NCBI RefSeq assembly: GCF_001865015.1
Contig: NZ_MJGV01000021.1
Location: 1-64,000, forward strand
Direction: 5' to 3'
From: Curtobacterium sp. MMLR14_010
GTDB lineage: Bacteria > Actinomycetota > Actinomycetes > Actinomycetales > Microbacteriaceae
Length of the DNA stretch: 64,000 nt
The notes below the pieces were generated by a model. It ran no database searches, was not told the origin of the DNA, and saw nothing but the letters and a program-made list of their open reading frames with translations. This document shows positions 26,821-34,832 of the stretch, piece after piece. Numbering within the stretch: position 1 is the first letter of the stretch; every line of letters starts with the position of its first letter. The position numbers and the translations under genes were made by a program.

Positions 26821-27894
26821 GTGGCTCTCACCATCGGAATCGTCGGACTCCCGAACGTCGGCAAGTCGACCCTGTTCAACGCCCTCACCAAGAACGCGGT
26901 CCTGGCGGCGAACTACCCGTTCGCGACCATCGAGCCGAACGTCGGGGTGGTGAACCTGCCGGACCCCCGGCTCGACACGCTCGCTGAGCTGTTCAAGTCG
27001 GAGAAGACCGTGCCCGCGCCGGTGTCGTTCGTCGACATCGCCGGCATCGTCAAGGGTGCCAGCGAGGGTGAAGGGCTGGGCAACAAGTTCCTCGCCAACA
27101 TCCGCGAAGCCGACGCCATCGCGCAGGTCGTCCGCGGGTTCACCGACGACGACGTCGTGCACGTGGCGAACAAGGTCTCCCCGAAGGACGACCTCGAGGT
27201 CATCAACACCGAGCTGATCCTCGCCGACATGGAGACCGTCGACAAGGCGATGCCGCGCTACGAGAAGGCGGTGAAGCTCAAGCAGATGGAGCCCGCCGTC
27301 CTCGAGACCGCTCGCGAGGTCCGCGCCACGCTCGAGCAGGGCACGCTGCTGTCCGCCACGACGATCGATCTGTCGCCGATCGCGGAGCTCGGGCTGCTCA
27401 GCGCCAAGCCGTTCATCTTCGTCTTCAACGTCGACGAGGCGATCCTCACCGACGACGCCCGCAAGGCCGAGCTCGCGGCGCTCGTCGCCCCCGCCCAGGC
27501 CGTGTTCCTCGACGCCCAGGTCGAGTCCGAGCTCATCGACCTCGACCCCGCGGACGCCGCTGAGCTCCTCGAGTCCACCGGTCAGACCGAGTCCGGGCTG
27601 AACCAGCTCGCGCGCATCGGGTTCGACACCCTCGGGCTGCAGACGTACCTGACGGCTGGTCCGAAGGAGTCCCGCGCGTGGACGATCGGCAAGGGGTGGA
27701 AGGCTCCCCAGGCTGCCGGCGTCATCCACACCGACTTCGAGAAGGGCTTCATCAAGGCGGAGGTCATCTCGTTCGCGGACCTCGTCGAGACGGGCTCCAT
27801 CGCCGAGGCCCGCGCGCACGGCAAGGCCCGCATCGAGGGCAAGGACTACGTCATGCAGGACGGCGACGTGGTGGAGTTCCGCTTCAACAACTGA
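26821..27894 (+). CDS. ychF: Redox-regulated ATPase/GTPase YchF
   Basis: OBG-family P-loop NTPase that binds ribosomes and prefers ATP. The 357-residue product has G1 GLPNVGKSTLFN (about 9-20), switch II DIAGIVKGASEGEGLGN, NVDEA in place of the usual NKxD motif as is typical of YchF, and a C-terminal TGS domain (TYLTAGPKESRAW to YVMQDGDVVEFRFN). The GTG at 26821 sits 8 nt after a TAGGCT box. Length is standard. Confidence 0.95.
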   Translation: MALTIGIVGLPNVGKSTLFNALTKNAVLAANYPFATIEPNVGVVNLPDPRLDTLAELFKSEKTVPAPVSFVDIAGIVKGASEGEGLGNKFLANIREADAIAQVVRGFTDDDVVHVANKVSPKDDLEVINTELILADMETVDKAMPRYEKAVKLKQMEPAVLETAREVRATLEQGTLLSATTIDLSPIAELGLLSAKPFIFVFNVDEAILTDDARKAELAALVAPAQAVFLDAQVESELIDLDPADAAELLESTGQTESGLNQLARIGFDTLGLQTYLTAGPKESRAWTIGKGWKAPQAAGVIHTDFEKGFIKAEVISFADLVETGSIAEARAHGKARIEGKDYVMQDGDVVEFRFNN

Positions 27895-27940
27895 GACCGA
27901 CCCCGCGTTGCGATGCTGCTGAGGGCTCACGAGGAGACTG

Positions 27941-29050
27941 ATGGCCTGGTTCCGGAGGCGCAAGCGCGAGGACGCCGCCGCCGACTCCTCACCTCGTCCA
28001 CCCGTTGCGTCGCACGTGATCGATGTCACGGAGGCGGGGGTCACCATCGACGACAGGCTGCATGAGACGCTGAGCGTGTCGGCGCTCACCGCGCTCCTCG
28101 GGGAGCCGCGTGTGGTGCCTCCCGACGACCTGAACCCAGATGAGCACGGGGTCGTACGCAGCACGATGGTGATCTGGGATCGATCAGGTGTGCGGGTCTA
28201 CACCAAGGGCGATGACGAGGCCTCCGACTTGTCGATCCGGCTGGCCGATGACCCTGACTGGCGAGGATCCAAGTCGCCCGAACTGCTCGTCTTGCACCCC
28301 GACAGTGTCTTCGTCGGCGAGTTCACGATCGGCGGGGAGGACCCGTTCGACACCGTGCCCGAGTCCGACCTGCGGATTGGGCCCGTCTTCGTACGCGCCG
28401 AGGTCGGACCCTGGGAGAGCATCCTCTTCCTCAACCAGACGGAGTGCGGCGAGATCCGGACGATGTCGTTCGCCGAGCGGTTCGCCAAGAGCAGCACCGA
28501 CGAGCTGGCACGTGTGGTGCGTCAAGCGACGCATCCGTTCCGCGAGGTCATCATCGGCTTCCGCGCGCCGAAACCGGTCAACACGTCCTCTGGCAAGTGG
28601 GAGGTGCCGGCAGCGACGGAGCCGGTGTTGGAGTTCGCGTCGTTCCCGTTCCGGCTCGCGATCATCGAGGAGCTGATGTTCGGGCAGGACCTGCTCACGC
28701 CTCGATTCGATGTCCACGACTTCGCACGCGATCCCGGTACCCCGTCCTTCGATCCCGACGAGATCGGGTACGAGAGCATCCCCGCGGTCCGCGACTGGTT
28801 CCGCGAGCTCCCGATCCCGACACGCCTCGCGGAGCACGTCGAGACGCTGGTGCTGGACGGCGGGAACGACGTGTACCTCCAGCTCATCCCGCAGTGGGAC
28901 GGTGAGGACGACTCCTTCGACATCGAGGACCTCACCGCAGACGACCTCGCGCCGTTCACCCGTCTCCGTGCGGTGGATGACATCGGCGGGTTCCTCGGGC
29001 CTCGCGCGCGCGCCGCTCTCATCGACCATGGAATCACCGTGTCGTCGTGA
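27941..29050 (+). CDS. Hypothetical protein, possible DUF7738/DUF6892 architecture
   Basis: A 369-residue soluble protein. The first half (about 25-130) includes LGEPRVVPPDDLNPDEHG and IWDRSGVRVYTKGDDEASDLSI. The second half (about 225-365) includes FPFRLAIIEELMFGQDLLTPRFDVHDFA. From memory these resemble the domains labelled DUF7738 and DUF6892, which occur in proteins near toxin-immunity genes. That naming is tentative. GAGGAG lies 6 nt before the ATG. Codon use is slightly less GC-biased than ychF upstream, which may indicate accessory origin. Confidence 0.65.
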   Translation: MAWFRRRKREDAAADSSPRPPVASHVIDVTEAGVTIDDRLHETLSVSALTALLGEPRVVPPDDLNPDEHGVVRSTMVIWDRSGVRVYTKGDDEASDLSIRLADDPDWRGSKSPELLVLHPDSVFVGEFTIGGEDPFDTVPESDLRIGPVFVRAEVGPWESILFLNQTECGEIRTMSFAERFAKSSTDELARVVRQATHPFREVIIGFRAPKPVNTSSGKWEVPAATEPVLEFASFPFRLAIIEELMFGQDLLTPRFDVHDFARDPGTPSFDPDEIGYESIPAVRDWFRELPIPTRLAEHVETLVLDGGNDVYLQLIPQWDGEDDSFDIEDLTADDLAPFTRLRAVDDIGGFLGPRARAALIDHGITVSS

Positions 29051-29052
29051 GT

Positions 29053-29261
29053 TCAACGCATCGACTGCCGCGCCCGTCGCCACGTCCGGAAGTTGAGCAC
29101 GAAGCTGAACGCGCCGGAAAGGGCCATCACGATCCCGCACACCAGCATGAAGCGGTCGGGCTGTTGATGTTCCCGACAGCCAGGCCGATGCCGCACGCGG
29201 CGAGCACCGCGTTCAGGACCACGGTCCACCCGGTGGCCGTGATGTTCCGATTCGTCTGCAC
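29053..29261 (-). pseudogene. Frameshifted small two-TM protein gene
   Basis: From GTG at 29261 the frame encodes VQTNRNITATGWTVVLNAVL and a first hydrophobic helix up to NINSP near 29158. There the +1 frame takes over with DRFMLVCGIVMALSGAFSFV and a basic tail, ending at TGA 29053. The span is 209 nt, exactly one base short of 70 codons, so a single deleted base, probably in the CCC/GGG run at 29158-29160, breaks the gene. A TACGGT box lies 6 nt before the start, the leaderless pattern of this region. It is either a recent pseudogene or a sequencing error. Confidence 0.65.
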
Positions 29262-29321
29262 GCCGACACCGTACGCCACGCGACTCTCCCGCAACCGACG
29301 CCTGAGGGCTACGGTGACGCC

Positions 29322-29783
29322 ATGACGTACACGGTCGACTTCGTCGACGTATCGACCACCGGCCTCGAGACGTCCCCGGTCGCCCCGGCCCTCGCCGGCC
29401 TCCGCGCGAACGAGGCCCGCTACTTCACGAACAAGTACGACCACGTCTTCGTGACGAGCACGCCGCAGGAAGCACCCGAGGTCCTCGACCTCGTGACCCG
29501 GGTCCTGCACGACGAGCGCGGCATCGACATCGCGTCACCGCCCCTCGAGGTCAGCGGGTTCGAGGTCGAGGGCCTGCGCATGGCCTACGTCTTCTACGAG
29601 TCGGGCCTGGCGGTCAACGTCATGTACGCCGTCGAACCGGGCGGCAAGCGTGCCGTCGGGTTCAAGCTCTCACTCGGGATGGACGTGCCCGAGGAGCTGT
29701 CGTCCTTCAAGTTCGCTCGCCAGCGGTCGAAGCTGGCCGGCGAGATCCGCGGGTCCTACTTCGTCATCAAGGGCGAGTACTGA
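29322..29783 (+). CDS. Hypothetical protein, conserved-looking
   Basis: A 153-residue soluble protein (starts MTYTVDFVDVSTTGLETSPV; ends FKFARQRSKLAGEIRGSYFV then a short tail) that I cannot assign to a named family. The ATG at 29322 lies 6 nt after a TACGGT box, so it is probably leaderless. Codon use is typical of the chromosome. It is divergent from the frameshifted two-TM gene over 60 bp, with mirror-image leaderless promoters. Confidence 0.75.
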   Translation: MTYTVDFVDVSTTGLETSPVAPALAGLRANEARYFTNKYDHVFVTSTPQEAPEVLDLVTRVLHDERGIDIASPPLEVSGFEVEGLRMAYVFYESGLAVNVMYAVEPGGKRAVGFKLSLGMDVPEELSSFKFARQRSKLAGEIRGSYFVIKGEY

Positions 29784-29820
29784 GGTCCACGAGGGCTCGA
29801 CCCGCGGACCGACCAGCGCG

Positions 29821-30588
29821 TCACCGCAGCGTCAGGACCTCGGCGCCGTCCTCGGTGATCGCGATCGTGTGCTCACTGTGCGCCGTCCGGGCTCCCGTGG
29901 CGCTCCGCAGCGTCCACCCGTCGTCGTCGGTCACGAGTTCGTCGGTGTCCGCCATGATCCACGGCTCCAGCGCGAGCAGCAGCCCGGGGCGGAGCGTGTA
30001 GCCGCGGCCAGCGCGGCCGTCGTTCGCGATGTGCGGATCGCCGTGCATGGTGGACCCGACCCCGTGCCCACCGAACTGCAGGTTGATCGGGTAGCCGGCC
30101 TCGGTCAGCACGGACCCGATCGCGTGCGACAGGTCGCCGATCTTCGCGCCGGGTGCGGCGGCGGCGATGCCGGCGGCGAGGGCGCGCTCGGTGACCTCGA
30201 TCATCGCCAGGTCCTCATGGGTGGCTCCGGCCCCGACGACGAAGCTCACGGCGGAGTCCGCGACGACGCCGTCGAGCGTCACGGCGAGGTCGAGCGTCAG
30301 CAGGTCGCCGTCCTGCAGCCGGTAGTCGTGGGGGAGGCCGTGCAGGACGGCGTCGTTCACCGAGGTGCAGATGAAGTGCCCGAACGGACCGCGGCCGAAC
30401 GAGGGCGCGTAGTCGACGTAGCAGGACTCGGCGCCGGCCTCGCGGATCATCGTCTCGGTCCACCGGTCGATGTCGAGCAGGTTCGTACCGACCGTCGTCC
30501 GCTCCTGCAGCCGGCGCAGCATCGAACCGACGAGCGCTCCGACTGCTCGGGCGCGGGGGAGTTCGGACGGGGTGAAGATCTCGATCAT
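29821..30588 (-). CDS. map: Type I methionine aminopeptidase
   Basis: Removes the initiator Met from nascent proteins. The 255-residue product has the metal ligands in LLTLDLAVTLDGVVADSAV (two Asp), GGHGVGSTMHG (His), LALEPW (Glu) and HSEHTI (Glu). Substrate-pocket residues lie around DYAPSFGRGPFGHFICTSVN. It lacks an N-terminal SH3-type extension. It probably supplements a main MAP elsewhere, since this copy is divergent from a small XRE regulator over 33 bp rather than near ribosomal genes. The shared region suggests the regulator controls it. Confidence 0.92.
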   Translation of the reverse strand: MIEIFTPSELPRARAVGALVGSMLRRLQERTTVGTNLLDIDRWTETMIREAGAESCYVDYAPSFGRGPFGHFICTSVNDAVLHGLPHDYRLQDGDLLTLDLAVTLDGVVADSAVSFVVGAGATHEDLAMIEVTERALAAGIAAAAPGAKIGDLSHAIGSVLTEAGYPINLQFGGHGVGSTMHGDPHIANDGRAGRGYTLRPGLLLALEPWIMADTDELVTDDDGWTLRSATGARTAHSEHTIAITEDGAEVLTLR

Positions 30589-30600
30589 GCCGACAACTGT

Positions 30601-30618
30601 ACCGGTATTAGTATCGGT
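30601..30618. promoter_or_regulatory. Inverted repeat in the map/XRE shared promoter
   Basis: ACCGGTATT|AGTATCGGT is an imperfect 9+9 palindrome (7 of 9 pairs). It lies in the 33-bp gap between the divergent map and XRE starts and covers the XRE -10 box (TAGTAT, 30609-30614). It is a likely XRE operator. Confidence 0.5.
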
Positions 30619-30621
30619 GCC

Positions 30622-30909
30622 ATGGTCCGTCTCCCGCTCACCCCTGCCGACATCGAACGCGGGCAGCGACTCGGCGCACTGCTCCGGCGAGCCCGCGGGG
30701 ACCGGTCGATGCTCGAGACGGCGCTCGACGCCGGCGTCTCACCGGAGACGCTCCGCAAGATCGAGACGGGGCGGGTCGCGACGCCTGCGTTCCCGACGAT
30801 CGCCGCCATCGCCGGTGTGCTCGGGCTCTCCCTCGACGAGGTCTGGTCCGAGATCAACGACCTCAGTCGAGCAACGCTTCGATCACCTGCGGGATCCGCT
30901 GCTCGATGA
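30622..30909 (+). CDS. Small XRE-family transcriptional regulator
   Basis: A 95-residue HTH_3 protein. The helix-turn-helix spans about 14-72 (LGALLRRARGDRSMLETALD, SPETLRKIETGRVATPAFPT, AAIAGVLGLSLDEVW). The ATG at 30622 sits 7 nt after TAGTAT, a leaderless arrangement. It is divergent from map and probably autoregulates through the palindrome between them. The last 15 or so residues overlap, in antisense, what looks like a HEPN toxin remnant, so the natural C-terminus may have been replaced by a rearrangement. Confidence 0.82.
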   Translation: MVRLPLTPADIERGQRLGALLRRARGDRSMLETALDAGVSPETLRKIETGRVATPAFPTIAAIAGVLGLSLDEVWSEINDLSRATLRSPAGSAAR

Positions 30910-30938
30910 CGTCCCCGGCCGCTGGATGACGATCCCGC
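30863..30938 (-). pseudogene. Possible HEPN toxin remnant (C-terminus only)
   Basis: Directly after the MNT antitoxin stop, one minus-strand frame reads GDVIEQRIPQVIEALLD and stops at 30863-30865. This resembles the C-terminal helix of DUF86-type HEPN toxins that normally follow MNT antitoxins. The catalytic RxxxxH region (about 90 codons) is absent. The call rests on a short match and on gene order. Confidence 0.35.
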
Positions 30939-31403
30939 TCACAGCGGGACGGCCTGGTCACGGACGTGGGAGAAGTGCGCGTCGTCGGTCTGGTCGTCCG
31001 TCAGCAGGTCGACGGCAAAGCCGGTGATCTCCTCGACTGCCAGCGCGAAGGCGCCCAGGTCGAACAACGAGGCCGAGTCGGTCATGGAGACGAGCAGGTC
31101 GATGTCGCTGTCCTCGGTGTCCTCGCCACGGAGCACCGACCCGAAGACCCGCACGTTCGACAAGTGGGACCTTGCGGCTTCCTCGCGGATGGCATCGGCG
31201 AAGAGTGCGAGGGGGATGCTCGGGCGGAGTCGCGCGGCTCGGAGGATCTGCTCCAACGACTCGGGCGAGGGTCGAGCACGGCCGCTCTCGTATGCAGCGA
31301 GGACCGGCCTCGGCACATCGGCCGATCGGGCGAGATCGTCTTCAGACAGGCCGATGTCGAGGCGCGCCTGACGAATGAGTTCCGCGGCGCTGTCGACCCT
31401 CAT
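30939..31403 (-). CDS. HTH-MNT nucleotidyltransferase antitoxin
   Basis: A 154-residue fusion of an XRE helix-turn-helix (about 6-60; LIRQARLDIGLSEDDLARSA) and a minimal nucleotidyltransferase domain with VRVFGSVLRGEDTEDSDIDLLVS (GSxxxG..DxD metal site). The C-terminus RDQAVPL is typical of MNT antitoxins. MNT proteins neutralise HEPN RNase toxins by AMPylating them. Here the expected toxin gene is missing apart from a short remnant. GGAGGAGAG lies before the ATG at 31403. The HTH probably gives autoregulation. Confidence 0.82.
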   Translation of the reverse strand: MRVDSAAELIRQARLDIGLSEDDLARSADVPRPVLAAYESGRARPSPESLEQILRAARLRPSIPLALFADAIREEAARSHLSNVRVFGSVLRGEDTEDSDIDLLVSMTDSASLFDLGAFALAVEEITGFAVDLLTDDQTDDAHFSHVRDQAVPL

Positions 31404-31508
31404 CGGTGCTCTCCTCCCCCTGCGGACTCCCCTCGTCCTCATCCATCCAACGCACCTGCCGGGCGGACGTGCACCCCTGATGCATACCTTCGAAGGCGGA
31501 GGTGGAAC

Positions 31509-31850
31509 GTGAAGTACATCAACTACGACGGAAGCGTCATCATGACGGGCGATCGCATCGCCGAAGCGCTCGCTGACTATGCGGCGGTGCTCGGAGCGAA
31601 CGGACGTACGGACGCGGTCCACGTCCCGACGATCGGTGCCGACGGAGCGATCGAGACGTCGACGGTGCTGGTGGGTCCGGCGAGCGAGCTCGTCCTGACC
31701 CAGGCCCCGGAGGACGAACTCGACCTGGAGGACCCTGCCTTCATCCGACGACTCCGCGACGCCGCCGCCAAGGCCGGTCCGGAACAGCCGCTCAACGCCG
31801 ACGGCCGTGCGCCGTTCGCAGGCGTCGACGAGGATCCGCAGCCGGTCTGA
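31509..31850 (+). CDS. Small hypothetical protein
   Basis: A 113-residue acidic soluble protein beginning VKYINYDGSVIMTGDRIAEA. I recall similar short proteins in Microbacteriaceae but no known function. The GTG at 31509 has GGAGG 5 nt upstream; a longer in-frame reading upstream opposes the antitoxin gene and is rejected. It is divergent from the HTH-MNT gene over 105 bp. The strong hairpin at 31874-31905 follows the stop. Confidence 0.72.
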   Translation: MKYINYDGSVIMTGDRIAEALADYAAVLGANGRTDAVHVPTIGADGAIETSTVLVGPASELVLTQAPEDELDLEDPAFIRRLRDAAAKAGPEQPLNADGRAPFAGVDEDPQPV

Positions 31851-31873
31851 CGCCGGGCAACGTCCCAGGACGA

Positions 31874-31905
31874 CGAAACGCCGCCGAGTGATCGGCGGCG
31901 TTTCG
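31874..31905. terminator. Intrinsic terminator after 31850
   Basis: A perfect 14-bp stem (31874-31887 with 31892-31905) closes a GTGA tetraloop, and T-rich bases (GTGTCT) follow. It lies between converging genes. Confidence 0.8.
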
Positions 31906-31937
31906 TGTCTCCGGCGGGACCGGACTGGAGGCTCGGC

Positions 31938-32225
31938 TCAGGCTGCGAGCGCGAGCTCCGACCGGCGGATGGTGACCGCCTGGAGGATGGTGCGGCTTGC
32001 CTCGCCGCGCCAGGACCGACCGGGGACGGTCCAGCCGGCTTCGCCGTCGACCTCGACACGGGTGCCGGGGGTGACGAAGAGGTCCAGCGTGTCGACCGGC
32101 ACACGCACGAGGTACTCGCGCTGGGTGTCGGCGTCACGCACGGGGAACTCGGCGATGCGGTCGGGGGAGATGGCGGGGGCCGCGATGGCGGTCCCGAGGA
32201 TGGTGATGCGTTCGTTGCTGGTCAT
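31938..32225 (-). CDS. Small hypothetical beta-rich protein
   Basis: A 95-residue protein (starts MTSNERITILGTAIAAPAIS). The alternating hydrophobic pattern (REYLVRVPVDTLDLFVTPGT, VEVDGEAGWTV) suggests a small beta-barrel, possibly an OB-fold like ssDNA-binding proteins; this is a guess. AGGAAG lies 7 nt before the ATG at 32225. A longer in-frame extension crosses hairpins and is rejected. The terminator at 31874-31905 lies just past its stop. Confidence 0.65.
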   Translation of the reverse strand: MTSNERITILGTAIAAPAISPDRIAEFPVRDADTQREYLVRVPVDTLDLFVTPGTRVEVDGEAGWTVPGRSWRGEASRTILQAVTIRRSELALAA

Positions 32226-32565
32226 GGTGCTGTCTTCCTGGGCTGCTGGCGTCCCGCTGTGCGGTCCGACGGACGACTGGTGTCGCATCGGTCGCGTGTT
32301 GCGGGCACGCGCACGTCGGAATTCGACGTGCTGCTCGGCCTGGTCCGTGTGATCGGACGTACGGGCGAGCGGTTGTCTCGTGGGAATGCGACTCGGGTGA
32401 GCCGGTGCGAGACGAGGTGGTGTGCGCGAGTCAGATGGGTTCGCTGCAATGCACCAACAGCACACAGTACGGCACGCCAGACGAGATGTCCACCCTCCGA
32501 CCGGAGGACTGCAAGACGGGAGGCTCGTGGCGGCGCCGCCACGAGCCTCCCGTCCTCCGATCGGG
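32226..32565. other. Gene-free stretch with palindromes
   Basis: 340 bp between the small beta-rich gene and the PEP-mutase-like gene, both on the minus strand. It holds the CCTCCGACCGGAGG palindrome (32494-32507) and the 40-bp palindrome at 32515-32554. I see no convincing coding frame elsewhere in it. Confidence 0.6.
32515..32554. terminator. 40-bp perfect palindrome, terminator-like
   Basis: A loopless perfect palindrome with arms GACGGGAGGCTCGTGGCGGC. It lies 11 bp past the stop of the PEP-mutase-like gene. It is the clearest full copy of the GGACGGGAGGCTCG hairpin family in this window. Confidence 0.7.
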
Positions 32566-33342
32566 TCAGTTGAGCGTCGGGGTGTCCTCCGGCACGACGC
32601 CACCGCCGTACAGGTCGGAGGCGAGGTCACGCAGCGCGCGGAGCGCGACGCGCTGCGTGAGCGGACCGTAGGAGATGCGGGCGACGCCGAGAGCCTCGTA
32701 CTCCGCTGCGGGCAGGGCCCCGGGCAGGCCGATGACGCTGAGCTTGCCGTGACCGAGTCCCTCGACGAGCTGCTCCACGACGTCACGCTGGATCGCACCG
32801 GGGACGAAGACGAGCGGTGCGCCGGCGTCGAGGAACGCCTTGCCGCGAGCGATCGCGTCGGCGATGCTCTCCTCGATCGGCCGGTCCCCGCCCTTGGCGA
32901 TGGCGTCGGTGCGGGCGTTGAGCTGGAAGGCGACGCCCTCCTGCTCGGCGGCCTGCACGATGGCGGCGACGCGGGCGACGGCCTCGTCGAACGGACGCAG
33001 GCGGTCCTCGACGTTGGCGCCGACGATGCCGAAGCCGATCGCGCGGCGGATGGTCTCGGCCGGGTCCTCGTAGCCGTCGTCGAGGTCCGCGGTCACCGGC
33101 AGGTCGACGGCCTCGGCCACGATGCGGGCGCCCTGCAGCGCGAGGTCCAGCGGCATGCCGCCGTCGTCGTACCCGTACGAGGCGGCGATCGAGTGCCCGG
33201 CCGTCGCGATGGCCGTCGTCTCGGGGAGGGCCGCCACGGTCTTCGCACTGATCGCGTCCCACACGTTCACGACGCGGAGGATCTCGGGGGCTTCGTGCAG
33301 GGACTTCAGGGTCTGCGCCTTGTCGGCGGTGCTGCTGCTCAT
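32566..33342 (-). CDS. Isocitrate lyase/PEP mutase family protein
   Basis: A 258-residue TIM-barrel enzyme of the ICL/PEP-mutase superfamily. Visible blocks are VVNVWDAISAKTVAA (N-terminal), ADLDDGYEDPAETIRRAI (metal-binding Asp cluster), VGANVEDRL and QLNARTDAIAKGG. It lacks the KKCGH motif of true isocitrate lyase. It probably acts as a C-C or P-C lyase on a small oxo-acid (for example 2-methylisocitrate- or oxaloacetate-like), but the substrate is unknown. It is divergent from an aminotransferase gene over 110 bp. Confidence 0.88.
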   Translation of the reverse strand: MSSSTADKAQTLKSLHEAPEILRVVNVWDAISAKTVAALPETTAIATAGHSIAASYGYDDGGMPLDLALQGARIVAEAVDLPVTADLDDGYEDPAETIRRAIGFGIVGANVEDRLRPFDEAVARVAAIVQAAEQEGVAFQLNARTDAIAKGGDRPIEESIADAIARGKAFLDAGAPLVFVPGAIQRDVVEQLVEGLGHGKLSVIGLPGALPAAEYEALGVARISYGPLTQRVALRALRDLASDLYGGGVVPEDTPTLN

Positions 33343-33452
33343 GCGCCCGAGCGTAGGCCGGAGGCCGTGGCACGGCTCAGAGCAGTGCGGAAGACGACGC
33401 CGGATGACGGTCGGGCTCGCGCACCGTCCAGGGTGCGGTGCATCCTGGGGGC

Positions 33453-34640
33453 ATGGCGAACGACGAGGAGGACCCGGTCGGCACGCTCCGTGGGGTCCGG
33501 ACGAGCATCAAGTGGACGCGGTACGCGCCCGACGTGCTGCCGCTGTTCGTCGCCGAGATGGACCACGAGGTGGCGCCCGAGATCCGGCAGGCGCTGGTCG
33601 AGCGCGTGCAGCAGTCCGACCTCGGGTACCTCGACGGGCCCGGGCCGCTCGCACCGGCCTTCGCGCAGTTCGGCCGTCAGCGGTGGGACTGGCACGTCGA
33701 CCCCGCCCGCGTGTACCTGGCCACCGACGTCAGCGTGGGGATCGTCGAGACCCTGCGCCTGGCGCTGCCGGACGGTGGCCGTGTCGCCATCACCCCGCCG
33801 GTGTACCCGCCGTTCTTCGAGCTCGTCGAGGAAGCCCGATGTCAGGTCGAGGAGGTGCCCCTCACGGAGCGCTGGGGCGTGTACCGGCTCGACCTCGACG
33901 CGCTCGAGCGCGCCTTCGCCGACGGCGTCCGCGTCTTCCTGCTCTGCAACCCGCACAACCCCATCGGGCTCGTGCACGACCGTTCCGACCTCGAGGCCCT
34001 GGCGACACTCGCCGCTCGCCACGACGTGCTCGTCATCAGCGACGAGATCCACGCCCCGCTCACCCACCCGGGCGTGCAGTTCACCCCGTTCGCGGCGATC
34101 GCCGAACCGCTCGGTGCGCGGAGCGTCTGCGTGACGTCGGCGAGCAAGGGCTGGAACCTCGCCGGCGTGAAGTGCTCGGTCATCGTCGCGGGGGACGCCC
34201 GCACCGCCGAACTCCTCGACACGCTGTGGGAGGAGGTGGCCTGTCGGACGAGCATCCTCGGCCTGCACGCCAACCTCGCCGCCTTCACGCTGGCGGTCGG
34301 GTGGCTCGACGACGTCATCGACCGCATCGTCGCCAACGACCGGCTGCTCGCGAAGCTCCTCGCCGAGCACCTGCCCGGAGTCGTCTACGCCCGGCCACGC
34401 GCGGGCTACCTGGCGTGGTTGGACTTCCGTGGGCTCGGCCTCGGGGACGACCCGGCTGTCCAGCTCCGGGAGCACGCGTTCGTCGCGTTGAACTCCGGGC
34501 TGCCCTTCGGCGCCGAGGGCCGGGGCTTCGCCCGCATCAACCTGGCGTGCTCGCCGGACACCCTGCGCGAGGCGGTGCTGCGGATCGCCGCGGCCTACCC
34601 GTCGAGCGCGCAGGAGGCTGTGGTCTGGCACGTCGCCTGA
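33453..34640 (+). CDS. MalY/PatB-type PLP aminotransferase or C-S lyase
   Basis: A 395-residue fold-type I PLP enzyme. It has the class features TDVSVGIVETLRL, LLCNPHNPIGLVHDR, VISDEIHAPL and the Schiff-base Lys in SASKGWNLAGVKCSVI. This layout (NPHNP, SDEIHxxL) is typical of the MalY/PatB group, which includes cystathionine beta-lyases. The ATG at 33453 has CATCCT 6 nt upstream, a weak leaderless match; a GTG at 33438 is the alternative. It stands alone and is divergent from the PEP-mutase-like gene. Confidence 0.88.
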   Translation: MANDEEDPVGTLRGVRTSIKWTRYAPDVLPLFVAEMDHEVAPEIRQALVERVQQSDLGYLDGPGPLAPAFAQFGRQRWDWHVDPARVYLATDVSVGIVETLRLALPDGGRVAITPPVYPPFFELVEEARCQVEEVPLTERWGVYRLDLDALERAFADGVRVFLLCNPHNPIGLVHDRSDLEALATLAARHDVLVISDEIHAPLTHPGVQFTPFAAIAEPLGARSVCVTSASKGWNLAGVKCSVIVAGDARTAELLDTLWEEVACRTSILGLHANLAAFTLAVGWLDDVIDRIVANDRLLAKLLAEHLPGVVYARPRAGYLAWLDFRGLGLGDDPAVQLREHAFVALNSGLPFGAEGRGFARINLACSPDTLREAVLRIAAAYPSSAQEAVVWHVA

Positions 34641-34792
34641 CGCTGCTCCGTCCTGCTGGCCGCATGCTGCTGCTCGGTCCTCCACAGACACTCGCTGAGC
34701 ACGCCCCGTCCACCGAGCCGCACCAGGACGTCGTCGACGTCCCTGCCTCGGCCATCGTCGAGGCATGGACCGCGACACCTACCTGACTAGAG

Positions 34793-34827
34793 CAAGTAGA
34801 CAGACTTGCCCATCCCTGTTTGGGCAC
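34793..34827. promoter_or_regulatory. Inverted repeats before the HicA-like gene
   Basis: CAAGT-N6-ACTTG (34793-34797 with 34804-34808) and TGCCCA-N8-TGGGCA (34807-34812 with 34821-34826) lie just before the GTG at 34833. The downstream antitoxin has an HTH, so these are candidate autoregulatory operators. Confidence 0.45.
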
Positions 34828-34832
34828 CTACC

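Noticed and set aside
29047-29325. Plus-strand 92-codon frame
   Set aside because: It overlaps the frameshifted two-TM gene in antisense, has no start signal and has unusual composition. The minus strand explains the region better.
31404-31622. 73-codon N-terminal extension of the HTH-MNT protein
   Set aside because: It would overlap the divergent 31509 gene, and a strong GGAGGAGAG sits just before the ATG at 31403.
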